Shown: one piece after another, positions 17,071-26,151 of the stretch
Layout of the letters: each line of letters begins with the position of its first letter
Numbering within the stretch: position 1 is the stretch's first letter
Assembly (NCBI GenBank): GCA_025352785.1
Contig: JANXSD010000076.1
Span: 1-40,876, forward strand
From: Bacteroidota bacterium
GTDB taxonomy: Bacteria; Bacteroidota; Bacteroidia; AKYH767-A; OLB10
Reading direction: 5' to 3'
Length of the DNA stretch: 40,876 nt
The notes under the pieces: generated by a model
The model's database searches: none
The model's input: the letters and a program-made list of their open reading frames with translations, nothing else
Told to the model about the DNA's origin: nothing
Position numbers and translations under genes: made by a program

Positions 17071-19287
17071 GTGTTTCGCATACAGGTATTACTCGTAACT
17101 TTTATAATCTTCGGCTTCTTGTACAATTCTAAGGGGCAGGGCGTCAAGTTATATTCACCAAACCATCTTCCACTTGAAGGTGCAATGGTTATATTTAGCA
17201 CTATAGATAACCAAAAAGCGGTTTTTCATTATTCCGATAACCTTGGTGAAGTTGAATCACCAAAAATTGGATTTCCACTGGTTCGAAAAATTGTCTCAAC
17301 AGGTTTTGAATATCATATCGATACACTAACAGCACCTAAAGCTGAATTGCAAGTTATCTACCTCGCTCCTTTGCAGAAAAATTTAGATGAAGTTACGGTT
17401 ACAGGTTCGTTGTCGCAGCAGTATCAATCTAATTCGGTTTATTCAATTCAAGTTATTAATAGAGAAGAGATTGATCGGAAAGCGGCAAACAATCTCAAGG
17501 AGTTACTCTCTAGCGAATTGAATGTCAAAATCGCAAATGACGCCTTATTAGGCTCCAGCCTTAGTATTCAAGGTAATGGTGGTGAAAACATAAAATTTTT
17601 AATTGATGGTGTTCCCGTTGTGGGTCGTCAAAATGGTAATATCGACCTTAATTCTTTAAATCTTTCCAATGTTGATCGCGTGGAAATAGTCAAAGGACCA
17701 ATGTCGGTGTTATATGGTACAGATGCATTAGCAGGTGTTATCAACCTTATTTCTAAATCGAATACGAAGCAGAATTTATCCTTAGGTGTTAATTCCTATT
17801 ATGAAACTAACGGCCAGTATAATGCGGATGCTTTTTTAGGATGGGGTTTCAGAAAATCTTCTTTAATGATTAGTGGTGGTAGAAATTATTTTGATGGATG
17901 GAACGAAGATGAAACTACACGAAATCAATTGTGGAAACCTAAAGAGCAATTTTTTGGCAATATCAAATTTAATAGGATTATCAATAATTGGAAATGGAAT
18001 ATTCAATCTGATTTTAATAAAGATAAAATTACGGATAAGGGTATTCCAATCGTTACTCCCTATTCTGCAAAAGCATTTGATTATTATTTCACTACCCTTC
18101 GATCTAATAGTCAGTTTTCAATCAACAAATCTTTTAGTGAGTCAACGGCAATTCAAATGACTGGAGCATATTCTTTTTATCAACATATCAGAAATAGTTA
18201 TGTAAAAAATATGGTTGATTTAACAGAACATCTTATCAATGGTCATTTTGATAATGATACTACAACATTTAATGCATTTTTTGCTAGAATAAATTATACG
18301 AATGATAAAATTTTCGATAAAATATCTCTGTTAAGTGGTGTTGATTATAATTTTGAATCAGCAAAAGGTTCTAGGATCGATAATAATAATCATGATGTTA
18401 TCGATTATGCAATGTTTGCTAGTATCGAATATAAACCAATTTCTATTTTGTCTATTCGCCCAGCCCTTCGTGCAATTTATAATACTAATTATGATGCCCC
18501 ATTAATACCTTCCGTTAACGTGCTTTATAGACCTTTTAAATTTTATGAATTTCGTTTATCATGTAGCAAAGGATTTAGAGCACCTTCATTAAAAGAACAG
18601 TTTCTTGATTTCGAAGATAGCAATCACAACGTACACGGAAATCCAAATTTGAAGGCGGAAAATTCAATGCATTATCTCGCATCTTTTTCTTATAAAAAAG
18701 TTTGGAATAAAGTGGTATTCATGGCAGAACCTTCTGTTTTTTATAGCCAAATTGAAAATAGAATTTCTTTAGTGGAAGCCGATGCAACAACTAAATTATA
18801 TCAATATACTAATATTGAAAATTTTAATTCAAAGGGAACTGAGCTTATGCTAAAGTGCAATTTGTCAAGCTTTCATCTAGCTGCTGGAACATCTTATACA
18901 GGGGTTCACGAATCTTATGGTTCTACAACAAAGCAAACAGATATTGCGTGGTTCCCTGAATATAATGCTTCTGTTGACTATACTTTTAATCGATTTAAAA
19001 CTACTTTTTTTGCACAGTGGAAAGGAATAGGAAAAAAGCCTGTTTATCGTATTAATATAGATGAGAGTGTTTCCCGTTTTGAAAACGATTCCTATCAATT
19101 ATTGGATGTGAATGTTCGTCAACAATTTTATAAAAATCATTGTAGTGTTACACTTGGTATAAAGAATATTTTAAATGTTAAACAAGTGAATGCTTATGAG
19201 TCGAGTGGTGTACATAGTGATGGTAGTAATGAATCTTCTATAGGAACAGGAACCACCTGTTTTGTAAAAATTGGTATCACATTGTAA
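17071..19287 (+). CDS. TonB-dependent outer-membrane receptor, heme-receptor-like
   Basis: This 738-residue protein starts at a GTG: an in-frame TGA lies at 17050-17052, no ATG lies between, and the signal peptide (to about residue 23, NSKGQ) begins right there. A carboxypeptidase-regulatory-like domain (24-100) leads to a TonB-box-like LDEVTVTGS (105-113), a plug (to about 230, with LIDGVPV and VEIVKGPMSVLYGTDALAGVINLI) and a beta-barrel. FRAP (502-505) and NPNL (524-527) boxes enclose His519 and His522, the arrangement described in heme receptors such as HmuR and HemR. It would import ligand across the outer membrane using TonB energy. The downstream genes encode HmuY-like proteins, which supports heme or iron ligands. 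Its stop overlaps the next start (TAATG). A siderophore or corrinoid receptor remains possible, since similar boxes occur there. Confidence 0.88.
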   Translation: MFRIQVLLVTFIIFGFLYNSKGQGVKLYSPNHLPLEGAMVIFSTIDNQKAVFHYSDNLGEVESPKIGFPLVRKIVSTGFEYHIDTLTAPKAELQVIYLAPLQKNLDEVTVTGSLSQQYQSNSVYSIQVINREEIDRKAANNLKELLSSELNVKIANDALLGSSLSIQGNGGENIKFLIDGVPVVGRQNGNIDLNSLNLSNVDRVEIVKGPMSVLYGTDALAGVINLISKSNTKQNLSLGVNSYYETNGQYNADAFLGWGFRKSSLMISGGRNYFDGWNEDETTRNQLWKPKEQFFGNIKFNRIINNWKWNIQSDFNKDKITDKGIPIVTPYSAKAFDYYFTTLRSNSQFSINKSFSESTAIQMTGAYSFYQHIRNSYVKNMVDLTEHLINGHFDNDTTTFNAFFARINYTNDKIFDKISLLSGVDYNFESAKGSRIDNNNHDVIDYAMFASIEYKPISILSIRPALRAIYNTNYDAPLIPSVNVLYRPFKFYEFRLSCSKGFRAPSLKEQFLDFEDSNHNVHGNPNLKAENSMHYLASFSYKKVWNKVVFMAEPSVFYSQIENRISLVEADATTKLYQYTNIENFNSKGTELMLKCNLSSFHLAAGTSYTGVHESYGSTTKQTDIAWFPEYNASVDYTFNRFKTTFFAQWKGIGKKPVYRINIDESVSRFENDSYQLLDVNVRQQFYKNHCSVTLGIKNILNVKQVNAYESSGVHSDGSNESSIGTGTTCFVKIGITL

Positions 19288-20306
19288 TGAAAACAAAATT
19301 AATAATTTTACTTTTGGCGATAATCACTTTTTCTTCTTGTGAAAAGGAAGATACAGCTATTGTTTTGCCTTCTCCCGGATTACTAGAGCACCAATCCGTA
19401 AGCCTTGGTGCTAATTTTGAATATCAAGCTTATATAAGTTTAGGAAATAACAGTATCGTTACTCGTGATTACATGCATGCTTATGATCTTGCATTTGAAG
19501 CATCGTCACATGGAACTAGAGTGTATCTTAATAATGCAAGGATGATGTTCGCTTGCAATACGGGCTTAGTAGATATGACAATCGCTGATTCTACTAGTAA
19601 ACATTGGCGTTTCGATCAAGAGAAATTAAATCCTGATAGTACAGCGATTGGAAATTGGTGGATAACTGCTGCAACTAATAATAATATTAGTAATGTTTTT
19701 TATATCGATAGAGGTGCGCAAATTGTTGGTAATGATCGTTACAAAAAATTTCAAATTCTTTCAGTAACGAATCAAAAGTACCGTATTCGATTTAGTAATT
19801 GTGACAACAATGGAATCATTGATATGGATGTGCCTAAGGACTCTACTTATTCGTTAATGTATTTGAGTTTTGATAATGGTGGAAAAGTAGTTCAAATCGC
19901 TCCGCCAAAAGATCAATGGGATTTTGTTTTCACTCGGTATACTCATGAATATTTTGAATATCCTGAATCATCGCCTTATCGTCATTATACCGTTACTGGT
20001 GCGCTTCTTAATGTTTGGAATGATGTGCAAGGTTGTAAAAATAAACTTGATTCAACACCTAATTATGTTGTATTCGATAGCTGTAATGCAAATTATATGA
20101 GCCAATATTCATTTAGCAAACAGGGCGATATAATTGGTTACGATTGGAAATATTATGTTATCAATGACAACCATTATTATCTAACTCCCAATTTATATTT
20201 TTTAATAGAAGATAAAAATGGATTTTATTATAAACTGCGAATCTTAGATTATTATGATCCGCAAGGAAATAGAGGTACTGTTACTTTTCAGTATCAACGT
20301 ATGTAA
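19287..20306 (+). CDS. HmuY-like surface lipoprotein
   Basis: This 339-residue lipoprotein has the lipobox FSSC (Cys18). The residues after the cysteine, E-K-E-D, match the XK(D/E)2 lipoprotein export signal described in Capnocytophaga, so it is predicted to face outward on the outer membrane. The body has two halves with a W/Y-D-x-x-F motif (AYDLAF 65-70, QWDFVF 210-215), then IGYDWKYY (283-290) and YYKLRILDYYD...VTFQYQRM at the C-terminus. These are hallmarks I associate with the HmuY family of heme-binding lipoproteins, although this protein is longer than a typical HmuY. It is coupled by TAATG to the TonB receptor and would pass ligand to it. The heme-coordinating residues cannot be assigned by eye; ligands other than heme are possible. 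Confidence 0.8.
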   Translation: MKTKLIILLLAIITFSSCEKEDTAIVLPSPGLLEHQSVSLGANFEYQAYISLGNNSIVTRDYMHAYDLAFEASSHGTRVYLNNARMMFACNTGLVDMTIADSTSKHWRFDQEKLNPDSTAIGNWWITAATNNNISNVFYIDRGAQIVGNDRYKKFQILSVTNQKYRIRFSNCDNNGIIDMDVPKDSTYSLMYLSFDNGGKVVQIAPPKDQWDFVFTRYTHEYFEYPESSPYRHYTVTGALLNVWNDVQGCKNKLDSTPNYVVFDSCNANYMSQYSFSKQGDIIGYDWKYYVINDNHYYLTPNLYFLIEDKNGFYYKLRILDYYDPQGNRGTVTFQYQRM

Positions 20307-20350
20307 AAAAATATAAAATTAATCTCAATAAAATAAATCAATAATTAATC

Positions 20351-21631
20351 ATGAAATCAAGTTTACTTCAAAAGGCATTACTATTTAGTTGTATTGTTTT
20401 ATCTTCCGCATTTAATGCTACAGCGCAGGTTAGTCAAACAGTATCTATTCAACCAGGATATACGAATCGTACATTCTATAAAATGAGTTCTGGTACTGTG
20501 AGTTCAGTATCTAACATTGATTGGGATTTAGGGTTTCAATTACGTGGTCGTTCAGGGGCTATCACTACTAATGCCAAAAACAATGTGCATTTATGGAAAT
20601 CAAATAAAGCGATTAGTAATTGGTCATCTATTATTAGCGCTGATACAACAGGGATTTTAGTTTCATCTAATGAATTGCATAATTCAGAAACTACGTGGAA
20701 TAATGGGGCATTTAATACAACTAATAATCCTGCAAATCTTTTTGATTTAGGTTGGGGATTATATGATCAAGTAACCCATCTTATAACAGGAGATTCGATT
20801 TATTTTATTAGCCTAGCTAACAATACTGTTTATAAAAAACTTGAAATAATTCAGTTAGATGGTTTTACTTATGATTATATTTTCCGTTACGCAAATTTAG
20901 ATGGATCGAATGAAGTCACCGATACAATAGTAAAATCTGCTTTCCCAAATAAATTCTTTGCGTATTACTCATTGGTAAATGGGGTTGATGTGGATCGTGA
21001 ACCAGTTTATAATGCATGGGACTTAAGTTTCGAAGGATATAAATCAGCAAATGTTATTCCTGGTAGTTACTATTCTGTAACAGGTGTATTGAGTAACGAC
21101 AGTGTATTAGTCGCTAAGGCATATCCAGTTGATACAGCGTCTACATCCTACAACGGTCTAACGTATAGTAATGAAATAAATACTATTGGATTTAATTGGA
21201 AATATTATGATCAAACATTAATGACGTATGTTATTGAAGATTCAACAATTTATTTCGTAAAAGATCGTAGTCATCAAACTTGGAAAGTAGTGTTTACTGG
21301 ATTTGGTGGTAGTGCAAATGGAAATTTTTATTTTATGAAAACTCCAGTTTCTGCAACAGGAATTATTGAAAATTCAATAATTCAAACGTTAGCAACTTAC
21401 CCCAATCCAGCACATGATCATGTAAGAATTATGCTAGACGCTAAATCAAAAGGAGATGCTTCCCTTTCAATTTATGATCTTTCCGGAAAAAGGATGCAAC
21501 AAAATGCGATTCATCTAAATGGCGGACTACAAGCTGTTGATATGTCGTTAAACAATTATTTACCTGGCCTGTATCAAGTGATTTTTACGCAAGGTACTGA
21601 ACGACAAGTAAGCAGAATTATCATCCAATAA
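20351..21631 (+). CDS. HmuY-like protein carrying a T9SS sorting domain
   Basis: This 426-residue protein has a signal peptide (1-26, ending NATAQ) without a lipobox. Its body parallels the lipoprotein upstream: DWDLGF (57-62), AWDLSF (222-227), IGFNWKYY (279-286) and a closing TWKVVF...GNFYF segment. The last 80 residues (347-426, from LATYPNPAHD) form a T9SS type A sorting domain. It is therefore predicted to leave the cell through T9SS, unlike its paralogue, which is lipid-anchored. It lies 44 bases after the lipoprotein gene and before an intrinsic terminator, so it is the last gene of the operon. A role as a released or surface-bound scavenger that hands heme or iron ligand to the lipoprotein and receptor is an inference from homology and position. 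Confidence 0.82.
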   Translation: MKSSLLQKALLFSCIVLSSAFNATAQVSQTVSIQPGYTNRTFYKMSSGTVSSVSNIDWDLGFQLRGRSGAITTNAKNNVHLWKSNKAISNWSSIISADTTGILVSSNELHNSETTWNNGAFNTTNNPANLFDLGWGLYDQVTHLITGDSIYFISLANNTVYKKLEIIQLDGFTYDYIFRYANLDGSNEVTDTIVKSAFPNKFFAYYSLVNGVDVDREPVYNAWDLSFEGYKSANVIPGSYYSVTGVLSNDSVLVAKAYPVDTASTSYNGLTYSNEINTIGFNWKYYDQTLMTYVIEDSTIYFVKDRSHQTWKVVFTGFGGSANGNFYFMKTPVSATGIIENSIIQTLATYPNPAHDHVRIMLDAKSKGDASLSIYDLSGKRMQQNAIHLNGGLQAVDMSLNNYLPGLYQVIFTQGTERQVSRIIIQ

Positions 21632-21652
21632 TTCAAATTCCTTATATATATC

Positions 21653-21684
21653 GAGGAGTATTCTATGAATACTCCTCTTTTTTT
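21653..21684 (+). terminator. Rho-independent terminator of the receptor/HmuY operon
   Basis: A perfect 11-bp stem (GAGGAGTATTC at 21653-21663 with GAATACTCCTC at 21667-21677), a 3-base loop and seven T residues (21678-21684) lie 21 bases after the last gene of the operon. Confidence 0.93.
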
Positions 21685-21808
21685 ATGCTAAAATGTGTCG
21701 ATTTATAGAGGTAAAAATGGTTGATCTACTTCCTTCTACCTGATTTTTTCAACAGACATTAAACGAACTAGCCATTCTAAGAATCTTTCATTAATTTTAG
21801 AGCATTAT

Positions 21809-21816
21809 TATCCTCG
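21809..21816 (+). promoter_or_regulatory. Weak -7-like box (TATCCTCG) just before tdk
   Basis: It matches TAnnTTTG at six of eight positions and lies 3 bases before the ATG. It is listed because several genes here share this geometry; on its own it is poor evidence. Confidence 0.2.
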
Positions 21817-21819
21817 AAA

Positions 21820-22431
21820 ATGTTTCTTGAACAAACTAAACTAAATTCCCAACGAAAGGGATGGATTGAAGTAGTAACTGGTAGTATGTTTTCTGGAAAA
21901 ACAGAAGAATTAATCCGACGATTAAAACGCGCGCAAATCGCTAAACAACATGTCGAGATTTTTAAACCAGCTATAGAACGTCGTTATGATATAGTAAATA
22001 TCGTATCACATGATGCTAATCAAATTCCAAGTACTCCAGTACCATCATCATCTAATATTTTATTGCTTGGAAATGGTGTGGATGTAATTGGGATTGATGA
22101 AGCCCAATTTTTTGATGATCAACTTCCTTACGTTTGCGAAACACTAGCAAATAATGGAACACGTGTAATCATTGCTGGTTTAGATATGGATTACTTAGGT
22201 AAACCTTTTGGTCCAATGCCCATGCTGTTAGCAATAGCAGATTACATTACAAAAGTTCACGCAATTTGTATGAATTGCGGTGATCTTGCTAACCACTCCT
22301 TCCGTACTACGCGCGGTGAAGAATTGATTATATTAGGAGAAAAAGAAAGTTATATTCCACTCTGCCGATCTTGCTTTGTAAAGAACATGAGAAATGTTTC
22401 AAATGAAACTCTTCAAGTGAAAAGTACCTAA
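21820..22431 (+). CDS. tdk: Thymidine kinase
   Basis: This 203-residue type II thymidine kinase phosphorylates thymidine to dTMP with ATP in the salvage pathway. The P-loop GSMFSGKT (21-28), the DEAQFF motif with probable catalytic Glu94, and two zinc-binding cysteine pairs (CMNCG near 150 and CRSC near 187) are all present, and the length is usual. It is separated by only 8 bases from murF-alr, so the two and the PLD-family gene after them are probably one transcription unit, starting after the terminator at 21653-21684. Confidence 0.95.
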   Translation: MFLEQTKLNSQRKGWIEVVTGSMFSGKTEELIRRLKRAQIAKQHVEIFKPAIERRYDIVNIVSHDANQIPSTPVPSSSNILLLGNGVDVIGIDEAQFFDDQLPYVCETLANNGTRVIIAGLDMDYLGKPFGPMPMLLAIADYITKVHAICMNCGDLANHSFRTTRGEELIILGEKESYIPLCRSCFVKNMRNVSNETLQVKST

Positions 22432-22439
22432 TTTTAATT

Positions 22440-24935
22440 ATGCCACATAAAAGTTATTCCGTTCAACAAATCGCAGAAGTAATTAATGCTGATTTGATAA
22501 TTAACGATTCCGATCATTTAGGAATAATGTATTTAGTAACGGATAGTCGACGAATAAGCAATGCGGATCTTTCACTCTTTTTTTCTATCAAGGGTGAACG
22601 AAGAGATGGACATGATTTCATTCTGGATTTATTTGAAGCAGGTGTTCGTAATTTCGTTATCAGCGATAAAAATGCAATTCTTGCAATGCAAAATTGCAAT
22701 TATCTTGTTGTTGAAGATACTCTTAAAGCAATGCAAGAGTTAACAGCTTGGCATCGTTCGCATTTTAATATTCCTGTAATTGGTATCACTGGAAGTAATG
22801 GCAAAACAATTGTTAAAGAATGGCTCTTTCAATTGCTTCGCGAGGATTACAATATCGTTCGTAGTCCCAAGAGTTATAACTCTCAAATTGGTGTTCCTCT
22901 CTCTGTCTGGCTTACTCAAGCAGATGATACATTAGGAATCTTTGAAGGTGGAATTTCCAAACCTGGCGAGATGCAGAAACTTGAAAAAATGATTCTGCCT
23001 ACAATTGGTGTTTTTACAAATATTGGATTAGCTCACGACGAAAATTTTTCCAATCAAGCGGATAAAATAAATGAGAAGTTACAACTCTTTGCGCATACAA
23101 GAAAGTTAATTTATTGTAAAGATTATTTAGGAATTCAAGAGCAAATTGCACAGTCGAAAATTTTGCCAAATAACTTAAGCACGTTTACTTGGTCGAGAAA
23201 ATCGAAAGCTGATTTGCAAATTGGACGAATCTCAAAACAAGAACATGAAACAGAGATTCAAGGAATCTATCAAAATAATTTTATTAGTATTCGTATTCCA
23301 TTTATCGATGAAGCATCAATAGAAAATTCTATCCATTGTTGGAGTTTGCTATTATTTTTGGATTACCCTCCAGAAGTAATTGCCGAAAGGATGGAATTAC
23401 TCAGTCCTGTTGCAATGCGATTAGAAATGAAAGAAGGTGTAAATAATTGTTCTATTATTAATGATTCTTATAATTCTGATTTAGGTTCATTAACGATCGC
23501 ACTCGATTTTTTAAATCAACAAAAACAACATAATAAACGAACAGTTATATTAAGTGATATTCTTCAAAGTGGACGAGATGAAGCAGTCTTATACAAGGAA
23601 GTGGCAAAATTATTAAATGAAAAGCAAATTGTTCGACTAATAGGTATTGGACCTTCCATAACGCGCCAAAAACATTTATTCAATCTTGATAAATCATTCT
23701 ACGATAATACCGACGAATTTTTACGGGAATTAAATTATTCTTCCTTTTCTCATGAAACAATTTTGATTAAGGGTGCTAGATCTTATGGTTTTGAAAGAAT
23801 TAGTAAAGCGCTTCAACAGAAGGCTCATGAAACAATTTTAGAAATTAATTTGAATGCGGTAATTCATAATCTAAATTTATTTCGCTCACGATTAAAGTCG
23901 GATACTAAATTAATGGTGATGGTAAAAGCTTTTTCTTATGGAAGTGGAAGCTTTGAAATCGCAAACGTTTTGCAGTTTCACCGTGCCGATTATCTCGCGG
24001 TTGCTTATGCTGATGAAGGTGTTGAATTGCGTAAAACAGGAATCACTTTACCTATCATGGTGATGAATCCCGAAGAGCAAAGTTTTGATGCGATGATCAG
24101 CTACCGCCTCGAACCAGAAATTTATAGCTTCCGAGTGCTTAATCATTTTTCTGAAGCATTGCGAAGACGATCGCAAGATTTATTAAATCATAAGTTTCCA
24201 ATCCATATTGAAATCGAGACAGGAATGAATCGATTAGGATTCGAAGAAAGCGAATTGAATGAATTAATTATTCGATTGAAAAATAATAAAACTATTCGTA
24301 TCGCTTCTGTATTTTCTCACTTGGTTGCCAGTGATGAAATAGCACATGATAGTTTCTCTCGTCAGCAAATTGCAAAGTTTGCAGCAATGAGTGCAACAGT
24401 ACAATCGCATTTTAATTATCCAATTTTACGTCACATATTAAATTCTGGTGGAATACTTCGTTTTCCAGAAGCACAATTTGAAATGGTTCGTTTAGGAATT
24501 GGCTTGCACGGTATCGCATCAAGTTCACATGAGCAACGTCAACTGCAAATGGTTTCTACTTTAAAGACAACTATCTCTCAAATTAAACACATTAAAGTAG
24601 GTGAGTCAGTGGGATATAGTAGAAAATTTGTTGCACAAAAAGATTTAACAATTGCAACCGTTGGTGTTGGATATGCCGATGGATTAAGTCGTCGTTTGGG
24701 AAACGGTGTAGGGAAGATGTTAATAGATGGATTGTTCGCACCAATAGTTGGAAGTGTTTGTATGGATATGACAATGATCGACGTAACAGGGATTCCCGCA
24801 CGTGAAGGTATGGAGGTAATAGTGTTCGGACCAGATTATACTATTTTAGATTTAGCAGAACAAACAGATACTATTCCTTATGAAGTGTTGACAGGTATAT
24901 CAGAAAGAGTGAAACGCGTTTATTTTCATGAATAA
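22440..24935 (+). CDS. murF-alr: Bifunctional UDP-MurNAc-tripeptide-D-Ala-D-Ala ligase / alanine racemase
   Basis: This 831-residue fusion is typical of Bacteroidetes. The MurF half (about 1-455) has the ATP-binding GITGSNGKT (115-123) and an NDSYNSD motif; it adds D-Ala-D-Ala to the peptidoglycan precursor. The Alr half (from about 463) has the PLP-binding lysine (Lys496 in VKAFSYGSG) and the catalytic tyrosine in GYADG (Tyr745); it makes D-alanine from L-alanine. Joining the two couples supply of D-Ala to its use in the cytoplasm. In the MurF P-loop region the residue after the Thr is Ile (GKTIVKEW). The gene sits 8 bases after tdk and 11 bases before a PLD-family gene. Confidence 0.95.
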   Translation: MPHKSYSVQQIAEVINADLIINDSDHLGIMYLVTDSRRISNADLSLFFSIKGERRDGHDFILDLFEAGVRNFVISDKNAILAMQNCNYLVVEDTLKAMQELTAWHRSHFNIPVIGITGSNGKTIVKEWLFQLLREDYNIVRSPKSYNSQIGVPLSVWLTQADDTLGIFEGGISKPGEMQKLEKMILPTIGVFTNIGLAHDENFSNQADKINEKLQLFAHTRKLIYCKDYLGIQEQIAQSKILPNNLSTFTWSRKSKADLQIGRISKQEHETEIQGIYQNNFISIRIPFIDEASIENSIHCWSLLLFLDYPPEVIAERMELLSPVAMRLEMKEGVNNCSIINDSYNSDLGSLTIALDFLNQQKQHNKRTVILSDILQSGRDEAVLYKEVAKLLNEKQIVRLIGIGPSITRQKHLFNLDKSFYDNTDEFLRELNYSSFSHETILIKGARSYGFERISKALQQKAHETILEINLNAVIHNLNLFRSRLKSDTKLMVMVKAFSYGSGSFEIANVLQFHRADYLAVAYADEGVELRKTGITLPIMVMNPEEQSFDAMISYRLEPEIYSFRVLNHFSEALRRRSQDLLNHKFPIHIEIETGMNRLGFEESELNELIIRLKNNKTIRIASVFSHLVASDEIAHDSFSRQQIAKFAAMSATVQSHFNYPILRHILNSGGILRFPEAQFEMVRLGIGLHGIASSSHEQRQLQMVSTLKTTISQIKHIKVGESVGYSRKFVAQKDLTIATVGVGYADGLSRRLGNGVGKMLIDGLFAPIVGSVCMDMTMIDVTGIPAREGMEVIVFGPDYTILDLAEQTDTIPYEVLTGISERVKRVYFHE

Positions 24936-24946
24936 ATAAACTTTTT

Positions 24947-26134
24947 ATGCCGCAAAGAAATTATTTACCCGGACATAAGATTAAACTTATTCATAGTGGA
25001 AATGAATATTTCGATGACTTAATAACGCTTATTGAATCAGCGAGAAATATTTTGCATTTACAAGTTTATATTTTTGATGATGATGCAACAGGAAAACAAA
25101 TTGTTTCTTCACTAATAGAGGCTACCCAAAGAGGAGTAAAAGTATATCTGATGGTAGATGGTTTTGGATCTCATAGCTTGAAGCATGATTTTCAAGAAAT
25201 GTTAAAATCAGCTAACATATTTTTTCGATTTTTTTCTCCATTGCCATTTCCTGGTATTACTCAAGCTGCTCGTCGATTGCATCAAAAAGTTTGTGTAGCA
25301 GATGGAAAGAGAGCAATTGTTGGAGGAATAAATATTGCAGATAAATACCACGGCGATGCGCAACACTTACCATGGCTGGATTATGCCCTTTATGTGGAAG
25401 GTGAGGTGTGTGAACAATTGAATTCCTTTTGCAATAAAGTTTGGGAAAGAAAATTCACAGCGTCTAAAAATAATTTGCACAAACATAAAATGGCAAGTGA
25501 GCCTGTTCTCGTTCGCATGAGTCAGAATGATTGGATTCGAGGTAAAAATGAAATCTCGGCAGGATATAAGTACATGCTGAGCAATGCTAAAAAAGAAATT
25601 ATAATTGTCGCAAGCTATTTTATTCCAACGCAACGATTATTGAAAATTCTCACTTACGCTGCACGACAAGGACGGATAATTCATATTGTGCTCGCTCAGA
25701 ATAGCGATGTTCCTTTTATTAAAAGTGCAATTACTTATCTGTATGATCTTTTACTTCGAAATAAAATCCGAATTTACGAATATAATGATGCCGTTTTACA
25801 TGCAAAGGTTTGCGTGATTGATAATAGCTGGGTTAGTATTGGTTCCCACAACTTAAATCACTTGAGTGAATTTATGAGTGTGGAAATGAATCTAGATGTT
25901 TTGGATGAAAATTTTGCGCATAGTTTTGCTGATGAATTAAAGACACTTATTCGTGATCATTGTACAGAAATAAATATTGTTGAACATAAAAATTCGAAAT
26001 CTGTTTTTAAACAAGTGTTCAACTGGGCAAGCTATAGATTCATTAGTTTCACGCAACGAATTTTGTACATGCTAAATCGAAGGGAGGGTAAAGCAATCAA
26101 TAAATCGAAAAAGAAAATTTATCCTTCTTCTTAA
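24947..26134 (+). CDS. Phospholipase D family protein, cardiolipin synthase-like
   Basis: This 395-residue protein has two HKD motifs: LHQKVCVADGKRAIVGG (His112, Lys114) and LHAKVCVIDNSWVSIGS (His285, Lys287). The pair is the signature of PLD-type phosphatidyltransferases. It begins straight at the first catalytic domain and lacks the N-terminal membrane helices of ClsA, so it is closer in layout and length to ClsB. Likely role: cardiolipin formation from two phosphatidylglycerols, or another phosphatidyl transfer at the inner membrane. The basic C-terminal tail (KKK near the end) could help membrane contact. It is probably co-transcribed with tdk and murF-alr, and it ends 17 bases from the convergent radA. 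Confidence 0.87.
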   Translation: MPQRNYLPGHKIKLIHSGNEYFDDLITLIESARNILHLQVYIFDDDATGKQIVSSLIEATQRGVKVYLMVDGFGSHSLKHDFQEMLKSANIFFRFFSPLPFPGITQAARRLHQKVCVADGKRAIVGGINIADKYHGDAQHLPWLDYALYVEGEVCEQLNSFCNKVWERKFTASKNNLHKHKMASEPVLVRMSQNDWIRGKNEISAGYKYMLSNAKKEIIIVASYFIPTQRLLKILTYAARQGRIIHIVLAQNSDVPFIKSAITYLYDLLLRNKIRIYEYNDAVLHAKVCVIDNSWVSIGSHNLNHLSEFMSVEMNLDVLDENFAHSFADELKTLIRDHCTEINIVEHKNSKSVFKQVFNWASYRFISFTQRILYMLNRREGKAINKSKKKIYPSS

Positions 26135-26151
26135 AAAAAACGAGAATTATA

